In this document: positions 34,936 through 42,494 of the stretch, in pieces
How the letters are laid out: every line of letters starts with the position of its first letter
How positions within the stretch are numbered: position 1 is the stretch's first letter
Assembly (NCBI RefSeq): GCF_014207845.1
Contig: NZ_JACHLC010000001.1
Location: 992,001 to 1,056,000, forward strand
Reading direction: 5' to 3'
From: Chryseobacterium shigense
GTDB taxonomy: Bacteria; Bacteroidota; Bacteroidia; Flavobacteriales; Weeksellaceae
Length of the DNA stretch: 64,000 nucleotides
Translations under genes and position numbers: made by a program
Notes under the pieces: model-generated
Databases searched by the model: none
Told to the model about the DNA's origin: nothing
What the model saw: the letters and a program-made list of their open reading frames with translations, nothing else

Positions 34936-35344
34936 GTTTTTTCTGGATTGCCAGTATTTTATTGATGGAAAATGTCTAAGCGTTATTTATTTTTATTTCC
35001 GGCATATTCATGATAAACTCATAAGTATGGTTACTGTTTTCCGATTGTTTCAGAAATAGGGTATAAGCAAAAATGAAATGATTTTACACCTTGTTTTTTA
35101 ACAGATTAGAGAGCATTTGTTTGTTTCTATTTGGTAAATAATTGTATTTTAGCCAAAATAATAGGCTAATTCATAAAAATATAAACGGCTGATTAAAATT
35201 CAGATAATCTGAATGAAAAAAATTAGTAGATTTGCACGGAACAAGCCGGAAGAATAACAATATGAATTCACTTTTCTGTTTTTCAAATAGAAGATGAATA
35301 AATAATAATACAATTTGATTAGGTTATATAAACTATTAGAAACT
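34936..35344. other. AT-rich region upstream of the lipoprotein gene
   Basis: About 400 bases between the ABC remnant and the next gene. The left part may be further decayed ABC DNA; I could not trace it. The right part carries the inverted repeat at 35198-35214, a -7 box at 35227-35234 and an 11-codon frame at 35262-35297, without clear meaning. No coding sequence is supported. Confidence 0.5.
35198..35234 (+). promoter_or_regulatory. Inverted repeat and -7 box upstream of the lipoprotein gene
   Basis: The perfect inverted repeat ATTCAGAT-A-ATCTGAAT (35198-35214) ends 12 bases before TAGATTTG (35227-35234), a full -7 match. The repeat covers the -33 position, where no TTTG is seen, so it could bind an activator. 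The start codon of the lipoprotein follows at 35345, giving a leader of about 105 bases. Confidence 0.45.
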
Positions 35345-35713
35345 ATGAAGAAACTTTTTTTACTTCTTTTAACAGCTTTTTTATTTATCGGATGCAGTTC
35401 TGATGATGACACTATTCACGATTATATAGGAACGTGGTCAGGAAAATACACCGGAAGCGATAACGGAACCTGGAACCTTGTGGTAGCCAGCGATGGAAAA
35501 GTAACCGGAACTATGCATTCTACAGTAAATGACGAAAATTATAATATTTCCGGAAATTTAACTGAAACCGGTGATCTTACCGCTGTAGTTGGGCTTCCTG
35601 ATGATGGAGAATTCAAAGGAACCCTTTCAAAAGATAAAAAAGGAAACGGAAACTGGTCAAACGCTGTTCCTACACCCACAAGATCCGGGACCTGGACAGG
35701 AGGAAAACAATAA
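35345..35713 (+). CDS. Small lipoprotein
   Basis: A 122-residue lipoprotein: signal MKKLFLLLLTAFLFIGC with Cys17 after a hydrophobic run, followed by an acidic SSDDD linker that in Bacteroidota often guides lipoproteins to the surface. The mature part is Gly/Thr/Asn-rich with repeated strands (GTWSGKYTGSDNGTWNL and a final RSGTWTGG), like a small lipocalin-like beta fold. I start it at 35345 because the in-frame ATG at 35315 would put ten residues before the signal. Its function is unknown. A bidirectional terminator follows. Confidence 0.75.
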   Translation: MKKLFLLLLTAFLFIGCSSDDDTIHDYIGTWSGKYTGSDNGTWNLVVASDGKVTGTMHSTVNDENYNISGNLTETGDLTAVVGLPDDGEFKGTLSKDKKGNGNWSNAVPTPTRSGTWTGGKQ

Positions 35714-35718
35714 AACAG

Positions 35719-35752
35719 AAAAGCCTGCAGATCATTCTGCAGGCTTTTTTAT
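35719..35752. terminator. Bidirectional terminator between convergent genes
   Basis: AAGCCTGCAG (35721-35730) pairs with CTGCAGGCTT (35737-35746) around a six-base loop, with A before and T after. It separates the lipoprotein gene from the convergent gene that ends at 35753. Confidence 0.9.
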
Positions 35753-36400
35753 TTAAATAAATCCCATGTGGGTAATTTCATCTTTGCTCCTGAATACCAA
35801 AAAATAGAGGAGGAGCTTATCTTCCAGGAAATGTTTCTTAAAACGGATCTCTTTTTTATCCTTCATCAGGAACTTTTCTTCAGAATATTCTGCGGAGTAT
35901 GTTTCCAGATCAGGATTTATAATGACTATTGTTATTTCATCTGCTGAAAGTTGGTCCGCTCCATTCAAGATTATATCTTCCTTTTCTTCAGAAATATAAA
36001 TTTCAGCACTGAAATTTTTCTTTTCGCCAAACTTAAACTCCCTAAGAAAACTTATTCCTTCTTTGACGCTGAGTCCGTTTTGGACGGTTCTTTTTCCTCT
36101 CTCTGAAATGGTATCCAGATCCTTAACAGCCGTCATCAGCTTTGCAAATCTTTGATAGAGCAGGGGCTCATCAATTTCTTTAATATATTTTTCAATACAA
36201 CTTCTTATCGTTTTTCCCGCTTTTGAGCAGTGCCCGAATTCAGAGCTGTTCTGCCGTACTTTCTCATAAGATGGACTTTTTTTGAAAGCCGTTTTATTGA
36301 ACCCGCTTTTTTTACGTACCACATTTTTCCCGTTCAGGCTGTAAAAAACCAGATCGCCTACACTGCCTTTGATCTTTATTAAACTTTCGTACGTTGCCAT
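35753..36400 (-). CDS. Hypothetical protein with a KGSVGDLVFY-type N-terminus
   Basis: A 215-residue soluble protein without signal peptide. The N-terminal part (IKIKGSVGDLVFYSLNGKNVVRKKSG) and the next block (YEKVRQNSSEFGHCSKAGKTIRS) recall a family of uncharacterised Bacteroidota proteins, sometimes in phage-like contexts; I know no function. The first strand-loop KGSVGDL is followed by a basic stretch and a helical middle, with a beta-rich C-terminus. A minus-strand TATATTTG (complement of 36417-36424) lies 17 bases before the start and could be its -7 box. No phage gene is nearby. Confidence 0.6.
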   Translation of the reverse strand: MATYESLIKIKGSVGDLVFYSLNGKNVVRKKSGFNKTAFKKSPSYEKVRQNSSEFGHCSKAGKTIRSCIEKYIKEIDEPLLYQRFAKLMTAVKDLDTISERGKRTVQNGLSVKEGISFLREFKFGEKKNFSAEIYISEEKEDIILNGADQLSADEITIVIINPDLETYSAEYSEEKFLMKDKKEIRFKKHFLEDKLLLYFLVFRSKDEITHMGFI

Positions 36401-36416
36401 ATCACAAAATTGACTT

Positions 36417-36424
36417 CAAATATA
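36417..36424 (-). promoter_or_regulatory. -7 box of the 35753-36400 gene
   Basis: On the minus strand the complement reads TATATTTG, an exact match to TAnnTTTG, 17 bases from the start codon. No clear -33 element is seen. Confidence 0.4.
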
Positions 36425-36508
36425 CTAATAAATATAAGAAATTAAATTTTTAACATATATTTATAATATAGTTCTAGTATAGTTATAACATAATTAAAAT
36501 ATAAAATG

Positions 36509-36516
36509 TATATTTG
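36509..36516 (+). promoter_or_regulatory. -7 box of the C40 peptidase gene
   Basis: TATATTTG matches TAnnTTTG exactly, 32 bases before the ATG at 36548. The upstream bases are AT-rich and include the words ATAGTT twice; no TTTG at -33. Confidence 0.45.
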
Positions 36517-36547
36517 CTTCATGATTAGTTACTTCATTTAAAATCAG

Positions 36548-37114
36548 ATGAATATGATACCGGGATTATTTGAAAAAAACTTAAGAATAAAGCAGCTTGC
36601 CGTTCTGGTGGTTGCCTCAGCCATGGCAGTTTCCTGCGGATCTTCAAAAAATGTGTCTTCCAGAAAAAATACAGCAGCAAAAACCGAAAATCTCAGAAAG
36701 CTTGATTCCAGATTTGACGGAACCATTTCCAGGTCTGTGAATGATATCCTGAAAGATGCCGAAAGATATATCGGAACCCCATATAAATTCGGAGGAAGTA
36801 CATCTTCAGGCTTTGACTGCTCCGGATTTACCGTAAAAGTTTTTGAAGAAAATGATTTATCGCTTCCACGCAGATCAGCAGATCAGGCCGAAGCAGGTAA
36901 AAAAATAGATATTAAAGAAGTAAAGCCCGGAGATCTGCTTTTCTTTGCAACAGCCGGAGGAAGCAGGGTTTCACATGTAGGAATTGTTCATGATATCGGA
37001 GCTGACGGAGAGGTGAAATTCATTCATGCGTCCACTTCAAAAGGGGTAATGATTTCATCTTTAAACGAAAAATACTGGAATAAAGCCTATCTGCATGCCC
37101 AGAGGGTATTGTAA
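36548..37114 (+). CDS. C40 family (NlpC/P60) peptidase, lipoprotein
   Basis: A 188-residue cell-wall hydrolase. It has a lipoprotein-like N-terminus (hydrophobic run LAVLVVASAMAVSC, Cys30) and then a NlpC/P60 domain from about residue 64: ERYIGTPYKFGGSTSSGFDCSGF carries the catalytic Cys (about 95), SHVGIVHDIG the His (about 146), and FIHAST the third polar position (about 159). The family cleaves peptide stems of peptidoglycan. An in-frame ATG two codons on would be an equal start. A LytTR-type DNA-binding protein follows after 14 bases on the same strand, so they may be one unit. Confidence 0.9.
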   Translation: MNMIPGLFEKNLRIKQLAVLVVASAMAVSCGSSKNVSSRKNTAAKTENLRKLDSRFDGTISRSVNDILKDAERYIGTPYKFGGSTSSGFDCSGFTVKVFEENDLSLPRRSADQAEAGKKIDIKEVKPGDLLFFATAGGSRVSHVGIVHDIGADGEVKFIHASTSKGVMISSLNEKYWNKAYLHAQRVL

Positions 37115-37128
37115 TATTTAAAATATTC

Positions 37129-37455
37129 ATGGAAAACCGGACCTTTGCATTTATTAAAACAGATAAAAAACTGGTAAAACTTTTCTTCAAAGACATTACC
37201 ATTATAAAAGGCTTGGGAAATTATGTAGAGATCAATACTATATTTCAGAAAAAATACATCTACTACAAAACCCTTAAAGAACTTATTGAAAGCCTTCCCG
37301 ATGAATTCATGAGAGTTCACAATTCTTATATTGTCAATTTGACGAATATCGAATACTTTGAAGACAACCAGCTTGTCTGCCAGGACCAGAAAATTGCTGT
37401 AGCAAAAAGTTACAAAGATTGCCTGATTACGGCACTCAACAAAATGATGCTCTGA
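37129..37455 (+). CDS. LytTR domain-containing DNA-binding protein
   Basis: A 108-residue protein that is almost only a LytTR domain: FAFIKTDKKLVKLFFKDITIIKGLGNYVEINT then KTLKELIESLPDEFMRVHNSYIVNLTNIEYF and the final QKIAVAKSYKDCLITALNKMM. LytTR domains bind DNA, usually as the output of response regulators, but here there is no receiver domain and no sensor gene nearby. It follows the C40 peptidase gene by 14 bases. Known LytTR targets often include cell-wall genes, which fits the neighbour, yet no operator was found. Confidence 0.85.
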   Translation: MENRTFAFIKTDKKLVKLFFKDITIIKGLGNYVEINTIFQKKYIYYKTLKELIESLPDEFMRVHNSYIVNLTNIEYFEDNQLVCQDQKIAVAKSYKDCLITALNKMML

Positions 37456-37559
37456 AAATCCATATCAGAAAAGTGCCATTCTGAATAATATTTCCATCAT
37501 ACTGCATAATAAATTAGTTAACCTGTTGCATTCATTTTAGATTCGTAGAAAAATTAACA

Positions 37560-37931
37560 ATGAATAAAGAAACAGCAATACACTACATCAACAGTCATAA
37601 TCTCATTGAAATAAAAGCAGGAAATCAGAGAACAACTTTCCTCGAAATCTGGATGGTTACCGTTAACGACAGAATTTTTGCCAGATCATGGGGCCTTGCA
37701 GAAAAAAGCTGGTACAATACCTTTTTACAGGATCCGGAAGGTCAGATTAAATGCGGAGAGGATATATTCAATATCAAAGCCCGTGTTCCTGATGATCTTA
37801 ATGAGATTACTTCTGACATTAATACAGCTTATTTAACAAAATATAATACTGATTCAAACCTAACCTATTCAAAAGGAATTATTCAGCAAAAACACATTGA
37901 GAAGACGATGGAGCTTATAATTTGCGAATGA
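37560..37931 (+). CDS. DUF2255-like protein
   Basis: A 123-residue protein with ALEA-type start NKETAIHYINSHNLIEIKAG, then a conserved-looking core FLEIWMVTVNDRIFARSWGLAEKSWYNTF and a charged C-terminal helix KHIEKTMELI. This fits the DUF2255 pattern, a small soluble fold related to flavin- or nitroreductase-like split-barrel proteins. The function is unknown. The gene stands alone, about 100 bases after the LytTR gene and before the dapD promoter. Confidence 0.6.
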   Translation: MNKETAIHYINSHNLIEIKAGNQRTTFLEIWMVTVNDRIFARSWGLAEKSWYNTFLQDPEGQIKCGEDIFNIKARVPDDLNEITSDINTAYLTKYNTDSNLTYSKGIIQQKHIEKTMELIICE

Positions 37932-37982
37932 AATCATCACATCTGAAAGTGAATAATCGTCATTACGCACTTATTGCCCAAC

Positions 37983-38013
37983 TTGTATACTAAAACAATC
38001 TTTTGTACTTTTG
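37983..38013 (+). promoter_or_regulatory. Promoter of dapD
   Basis: TACTTTTG (38006-38013) is a full -7 match; a partial -33 element TTG (37983-37985) lies 20 bases upstream. The start codon of dapD follows at 38069. Confidence 0.5.
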
Positions 38014-38068
38014 AACCTGAAAACTGCGAGATGCTGCAGGATAATTTACATTAAAATCAAACAAGAAC

Positions 38069-38881
38069 ATGTCGTTACAACAAACTATTGAAAACATTTG
38101 GGATAATAGAGATTTATTACAGAATGAAGACAGCCAGAAAGCCATAAGAGAAGTTATTTCCTTATTGGATTCAGGAGAACTTCGTGTTGCCCAGCCTACG
38201 GAAAACGGATGGCAGGTGAACGAATGGGTAAAGAAAGCTGTAGTAATGTATTTCCCGATTCAGAAAATGGAAACCATTGAAGTAGGTCCGTTTGAATTTC
38301 ATGACAAAATTCCTTTGAAGAGAAACTACGCTGAAAAAGGAGTAAGAGTTGTACCGCATGCCATCGCAAGAGAAGGATCTTTCGTAGCTTCAGGAGTAAT
38401 CATGATGCCTTCTTATGTGAATATCGGGGCTTATGTAGATTCAGGGACAATGGTTGATACCTGGGCTACTGTAGGAAGCTGTGCACAGATCGGGAAAAAC
38501 GTTCACCTGAGTGGTGGTGTGGGTATCGGTGGTGTATTGGAGCCGTTACAGGCAGCACCTGTAATCATTGAAGACGACTGTTTCATCGGTTCAAGATGTA
38601 TCGTGGTAGAAGGTGTTCACGTAGAAAAAGAAGCCGTATTGGGGGCTAATGTTGTACTGACTGCTTCAACAAAAATTATTGATGTTACCGGTACTGAGCC
38701 TGTTGAGATCAAAGGAAGAGTTCCTGCCCGTTCAGTGGTAATTCCGGGAAGTTATACAAAACAGTATCCTGCCGGAGAATACCAGGTTCCATGTGCACTG
38801 ATTATTGGCCAGAGAAAAGAATCTACAGATAAAAAAACATCTCTTAATGATGCTTTAAGAGAAAATAATGTAGCCGTATAA
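38069..38881 (+). CDS. dapD: 2,3,4,5-tetrahydropyridine-2,6-dicarboxylate N-succinyltransferase
   Basis: A 270-residue enzyme of the succinylase branch of lysine and diaminopimelate synthesis; it transfers a succinyl group from succinyl-CoA to tetrahydrodipicolinate. The N-terminal helical part is followed by a left-handed beta-helix of hexapeptide repeats (GTMVDTWATVGSCAQIGKNVHLSGGVGIGGVLEPLQ and VIIEDDCFIGSRCIVVEGVHVEKEAVLGANVVL), the hallmark of the trimeric acyltransferase. Length and motifs match the family. It has its own promoter and terminator. Confidence 0.96.
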   Translation: MSLQQTIENIWDNRDLLQNEDSQKAIREVISLLDSGELRVAQPTENGWQVNEWVKKAVVMYFPIQKMETIEVGPFEFHDKIPLKRNYAEKGVRVVPHAIAREGSFVASGVIMMPSYVNIGAYVDSGTMVDTWATVGSCAQIGKNVHLSGGVGIGGVLEPLQAAPVIIEDDCFIGSRCIVVEGVHVEKEAVLGANVVLTASTKIIDVTGTEPVEIKGRVPARSVVIPGSYTKQYPAGEYQVPCALIIGQRKESTDKKTSLNDALRENNVAV

Positions 38882-38926
38882 GCTATGTTTTCTCTAAATT
38901 TTAAAGCTTCATTTTAAAATTTACAT

Positions 38927-38964
38927 AATAAACCCTGAATAACCATTTAGGGTTTATTTTATTT
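38927..38964 (+). terminator. Terminator of dapD
   Basis: AATAAACCCT (38927-38936) pairs with AGGGTTTATT (38949-38958), a perfect ten-base stem followed by T. Confidence 0.85.
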
Positions 38965-39005
38965 ATACCTTTAAACAATTAAAAAAGCTTATTAAAAAAT
39001 TGGAT

Positions 39006-40103
39006 ATGAAAATTGCCTTCGATGCAAAACGTTTTTTTCACAATACGTCCGGATTGGGCAATTATTCAAGAGATCTTGTCAGGATTCTTTCACAGTACTA
39101 TCCTGAAAATGAATACCTGCTGCTGAATAAAAACAGTTCCGAAAGAGGCAGGCAAATTCAGGAGCAACCCAATGTAAAATTTGTACAAACCTCAAAAGGA
39201 AACCTTTCCAGACAGCTTAAAATGGGGAAAGATGCCCAAAAAGAAGGTGCAGATATATTTCATGGTCTTTCCGGCGAACTTCCGTTGAAATGGGGCAAAG
39301 AACCCATTAGGAAAATAGTGACGATTCACGATTTAATTTTCATGAGATATCCGCAGTATTATTCCTTCTTCGACAGGAAAATTCACCTGTGGAAATTTAA
39401 AAAAGCTGCCGTTTCTGCTGATAAGATCATTGCTATTTCAGAACAGACCAAAAAAGATATTATCACCTATTTAAAAGTCCCCGAAAGTAAAATTGAAGTT
39501 ATTTATCAGGGATGTCATAAAGCTTTTAAGGAACAGCAATCCGATGAATGCATCCAGTCGGTGAAAGACAAATTCAACCTCCCTGAACGCTATATTTTAA
39601 ATGTAGGAACCATTGAAGACCGTAAGAACCTTTTAAATATTGTTAAAGGCATCAGCGGAACTGAAATTCCTCTCGTTGTAGTGGGAAGAAAAACCAATTA
39701 CTATAAAAAAGTAGAAGCTTTTATCAGGAAAAACAAGATGGAAAAACACGTACTTTTCCTTGAAGGAGTTTCTATGGACGAACTGGCTGTGATCTACAAA
39801 CTGGCAGATATTTTTGTGTATCCAAGCTTTTTTGAAGGCTTTGGAATTCCTGTAATAGAAGCCCTTTTCTCAAAAACAGTAACCATTACAAGCAATGCCA
39901 GCTGTCTTCCGGAAGCAGGAGGAAAAGACTCTCTTTACATTGATCCGGCTAATTATTCCGATATCGGAGCCAAGATTAGATTTCTCTGGGAAAACGAATC
40001 CGAAAGAAAACGCCGTGCAGAAAAGAGTTTCGAATTTGTTCAGAAGTTTAATGATGAACCTATTGCTAAACAATTAATGGAGCTTTATAAAAAAAATCTG
40101 TGA
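39006..40103 (+). CDS. Glycosyltransferase family 4/1 (GT-B) protein
   Basis: A 365-residue GT-B glycosyltransferase. The N-terminal half carries IAFDAKRFFHNTSGLGNYSRDLVR and DIFHGLSGELPLKW; the C-terminal half is the Rossmann donor domain with YILNVGTIEDRKNLLNIVKGI, LFLEGVSMDELAVIYKLADIFVYPSFFEGFGIPVIEAL, the EGFGIP-type motif that binds the nucleotide sugar. It is likely to add a sugar to a surface polysaccharide or lipid. I choose the ATG at 39006; the ATG at 39000 gives the same frame and two more residues. It stands alone, just upstream of the his leader. Confidence 0.85.
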   Translation: MKIAFDAKRFFHNTSGLGNYSRDLVRILSQYYPENEYLLLNKNSSERGRQIQEQPNVKFVQTSKGNLSRQLKMGKDAQKEGADIFHGLSGELPLKWGKEPIRKIVTIHDLIFMRYPQYYSFFDRKIHLWKFKKAAVSADKIIAISEQTKKDIITYLKVPESKIEVIYQGCHKAFKEQQSDECIQSVKDKFNLPERYILNVGTIEDRKNLLNIVKGISGTEIPLVVVGRKTNYYKKVEAFIRKNKMEKHVLFLEGVSMDELAVIYKLADIFVYPSFFEGFGIPVIEALFSKTVTITSNASCLPEAGGKDSLYIDPANYSDIGAKIRFLWENESERKRRAEKSFEFVQKFNDEPIAKQLMELYKKNL

Positions 40104-40109
40104 AAAAAC

Positions 40110-40139
40110 TTTGCAGTTTAAAAATAAATCCTACATTTG
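40110..40139 (+). promoter_or_regulatory. Promoter of the his operon
   Basis: TTTG (40110-40113), an 18-base spacer and TACATTTG (40132-40139) match the Bacteroidota consensus. The hisL start codon at 40157 leaves a leader of about ten bases before it. Confidence 0.75.
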
Positions 40140-40156
40140 TACCACAATTCAAAACA

Positions 40157-40207
40157 ATGAAACCGAATTTTTTAACACTACATCATTACTATCATCATCT
40201 CTGCTAA
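40157..40207 (+). CDS. hisL: his operon leader peptide
   Basis: A 16-codon frame, MKPNFLTLHHYYHHLC, with four His codons in pairs around two Tyr codons and a TAA at 40205-40207. It lies between a consensus promoter and a transcription terminator, both just upstream of hisG, so it fits a histidine leader peptide. It is not a homolog of the enteric leader by sequence, but the logic is the same: a lack of charged tRNA-His would stall the ribosome at 40181-40198. The stop codon overlaps an anti-terminator strand (40207-40212). Confidence 0.85.
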   Translation: MKPNFLTLHHYYHHLC

Positions 40208-40285
40208 GACGGAATTGATTGATATAAACACGTGTTAAAATCAAAATAATTAAAAAACCGTCTGAGTAAATAGACGGTTTTTTTG
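40207..40285 (+). promoter_or_regulatory. Transcription attenuator of the his operon
   Basis: The terminator is AAAAAACCGTCT (40252-40263) and AGACGGTTTTTT (40272-40283) with a T run, 70 bases before hisG. The strand AGACGG at 40207-40212, starting at the leader stop codon, can pair with CCGTCT at 40258-40263 and so block the terminator. A hairpin between these strands (TTGAT at 40219-40223 with ATCAA at 40240-40244, inner AACACGTGTT at 40227-40236) could bring them together. A ribosome stalled at the His codons leaves AGACGG free, so readthrough follows; a ribosome at the stop codon covers it, so the terminator forms. Confidence 0.85.
40252..40285 (+). terminator. Intrinsic terminator of the his attenuator
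   Basis: AAAAAACCGTCT (40252-40263) pairs with AGACGGTTTTTT (40272-40283) around an eight-base loop, followed by T. It is the alternative to the anti-terminator described with the leader. Confidence 0.9.
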
Positions 40286-40355
40286 TTTCCCTAATTCTCC
40301 TGGAAATATCCACAGATCAGTTTTCATTTACTCAGATTTATCTTAAAATAATACA

Positions 40356-41213
40356 ATGAGTAAATTAAAAATTGCGATTCAGAAAAGCGGCAGGCTTTAC
40401 GAAGACTCCTTACAGCTCCTCAAAGACTGTGGTATTTTCGTTAACAATGGGAAAGACCAGCTTAAAGTTTCCGTAGACAACTTCCCGATGGAGATCATGT
40501 ATCTAAGAAACTCAGATATCCCGCAATACCTGGAAGACGGAGTGGTAGACATTGCTATTGTCGGTGAAAATCTTTTGGTAGAAAAACAAAAAAATATCCA
40601 GATTGTAGAAAAGCTTGGGTTTTCAAAATGCAAAGTTTCTCTTGCTGTTCCCAAAGAGGTGGATACTGATGATCTTTCCTACTTTCAGAACAGGAAAATT
40701 GCTACTTCTTATCCCAATACCCTTAAAAATTTCCTTGAGAAAAAGGGAATTACTTCTGATATTCACATCATTTCCGGCTCTGTGGAAATAGCTCCCAATA
40801 TTGGTCTTGCAGACGGAATCTGCGATATTGTAAGCTCCGGAAGCACATTATTTAAAAACGGATTGAGAGAAACCGTTACCATTCTGAAATCAGAAGCGGT
40901 TTTAGCAAAAACATCTCAGCTTGATCCTCAGAAAGAAGCCATTTTAGACAAATTCCTATTCAGAATTAAATCCGTTTTAAAAGCAAAAAACTCAAAATAC
41001 ATTCTGATGAACGTTCCTGATGAAAAAATCAGTGACATTGCTTCAGTTCTTCCCGTTCTGAAAAGTCCTACCGTTATTCCGTTAGCTGAAAAAGGATGGA
41101 GCAGTATTCATTCCGTTATTGATGAAGAAAGATTCTGGGACGTTATTGACGAGCTGAAAGAAAACGGAGCACAGGATATACTCATTATTCCAATTGATAA
41201 AATGGTGATTTAA
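40356..41213 (+). CDS. hisG: ATP phosphoribosyltransferase (long form)
   Basis: The 285-residue first enzyme of histidine synthesis joins ATP and PRPP. The periplasmic-binding-like catalytic half shows KLKIAIQKSGRLYEDS, VDIAIVGENLL and ISGSVEIAPNIGLADGICDIVSSGSTL, the PRPP motif. The length near 285 and the C-terminal part about residues 215-285 (SVLPVLKSPTVIPL, SSIHSVIDEERFWDVIDELKENGAQDILIIP) indicate the long form with the ACT-like histidine-feedback domain, so HisZ is not needed. It is the first structural gene of the his operon, after the attenuator. Confidence 0.97.
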   Translation: MSKLKIAIQKSGRLYEDSLQLLKDCGIFVNNGKDQLKVSVDNFPMEIMYLRNSDIPQYLEDGVVDIAIVGENLLVEKQKNIQIVEKLGFSKCKVSLAVPKEVDTDDLSYFQNRKIATSYPNTLKNFLEKKGITSDIHIISGSVEIAPNIGLADGICDIVSSGSTLFKNGLRETVTILKSEAVLAKTSQLDPQKEAILDKFLFRIKSVLKAKNSKYILMNVPDEKISDIASVLPVLKSPTVIPLAEKGWSSIHSVIDEERFWDVIDELKENGAQDILIIPIDKMVI

Positions 41214-41215
41214 TT

Positions 41216-42490
41216 ATGAAAATATACAGATATCCAGAAAGAAAAATATGGCCGGATCTGGTAAAAAGGCCTGCTATTGAACGTAAAGAAATCTCAGGAC
41301 TGATTGCAGAAATATTCGAAGCTGTTGAAAAAAAAGGTGATCAGGCACTTATAGAATTCAATAAAAAATTTGATAAAGCGGTAACTTCACAAATCACAGT
41401 TTCAGAGACAGAAATAAATAATTCTGAGAATGAGATTTCTGAAGATTTAAAAAAAGCTATTAAACAGGCAAAAGAAAATATTTCGAAATTTCATGCTTCC
41501 CAGATTGCAGAAACTGAGAAAATTGAAACCGTAAAAGGAGTAACCTGCTGGAGAGAAAACCGTGCAGTAGAAAAAGTAGGAATCTATATTCCGGGAGGAA
41601 CCGCCCCATTATTTTCAACAGTGCTCATGCTTGCAGTACCGGCAAATCTGGCGGGATGTGAAGAAATTATCCTTTGCACACCACCAGACAGCAATGGAAA
41701 TATTAACCCGGCAATCCTGTTCACAGCAAAACTTTGTGGTATTACTAAAATCTTCAGGACGGGAGGTGCACAAGCCGTAGCAGCAATGAGTCTGGGAACA
41801 GAAAGTATTCCTAAAGTCTATAAAATATTTGGACCCGGTAACCAATATGTTGTTGCAGCAAAAGAATATGCCCAACGTTACGGTGTAGCTATTGATATGC
41901 CGGCAGGACCCAGTGAAGTTCTCGTAATTGCAGACAGGCAGGCCGTTCCCGGTTTCTGTGCCGCAGATCTGCTTTCCCAGGCAGAACACGGAAGCGACAG
42001 TCAGGTAGTTTTTATAGCGACTGATTTTAAAATTTTTACTGAAACCATTGAAGCCGTTGAAAAACAGGTGAAAAAGCTGCCGAGAAATGAAATGGCCTGT
42101 AAAGCTTTAGATCACAGTGTTTTTGTCTTGGTCAATTCAGTAGAGGAAGCTTTGGAATTCAGCAATTTGTATGCTCCGGAACACCTTATTCTCGCGTTGG
42201 AAGATTTTGAACAGTATATTCCAATGATTCAGAATGCAGGCTCTGTTTTCTTAGGAAATTATTCCTGTGAAAGTGCCGGAGATTATGCCAGCGGAACCAA
42301 TCACACGTTACCTACCAATGCTTATGCAAGGAACTATAGCGGTGTTTCCATCGACAGTTTTGTCAAGAAAATCACGTTTCAGTATCTTTCCAAAGAAGGT
42401 CTTAAAAAAATAGGAAAAACAATAGAAGTAATGGCAGAAGCAGAAGGTCTTATTGCCCACAAAAATGCAGTATCTATCAGATTAAAATAA
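41216..42490 (+). CDS. hisD: Histidinol dehydrogenase
   Basis: A 424-residue zinc- and NAD-dependent enzyme that oxidises histidinol twice to histidine. Motifs: RAVEKVGIYIPGGTAPLFSTVLMLAVPANLAGC, GPGNQYVVAAKEYA, AIDMPAGPSEVLVIAD, LLSQAEHGSDSQVVF with zinc-site Gln/His, APEHLILAL and GDYASGTNHTLPT. These match the family in order. It begins two bases after hisG and ends four bases before hisC, so the genes form one transcript. Confidence 0.97.
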   Translation: MKIYRYPERKIWPDLVKRPAIERKEISGLIAEIFEAVEKKGDQALIEFNKKFDKAVTSQITVSETEINNSENEISEDLKKAIKQAKENISKFHASQIAETEKIETVKGVTCWRENRAVEKVGIYIPGGTAPLFSTVLMLAVPANLAGCEEIILCTPPDSNGNINPAILFTAKLCGITKIFRTGGAQAVAAMSLGTESIPKVYKIFGPGNQYVVAAKEYAQRYGVAIDMPAGPSEVLVIADRQAVPGFCAADLLSQAEHGSDSQVVFIATDFKIFTETIEAVEKQVKKLPRNEMACKALDHSVFVLVNSVEEALEFSNLYAPEHLILALEDFEQYIPMIQNAGSVFLGNYSCESAGDYASGTNHTLPTNAYARNYSGVSIDSFVKKITFQYLSKEGLKKIGKTIEVMAEAEGLIAHKNAVSIRLK

Positions 42491-42494
42491 TATA

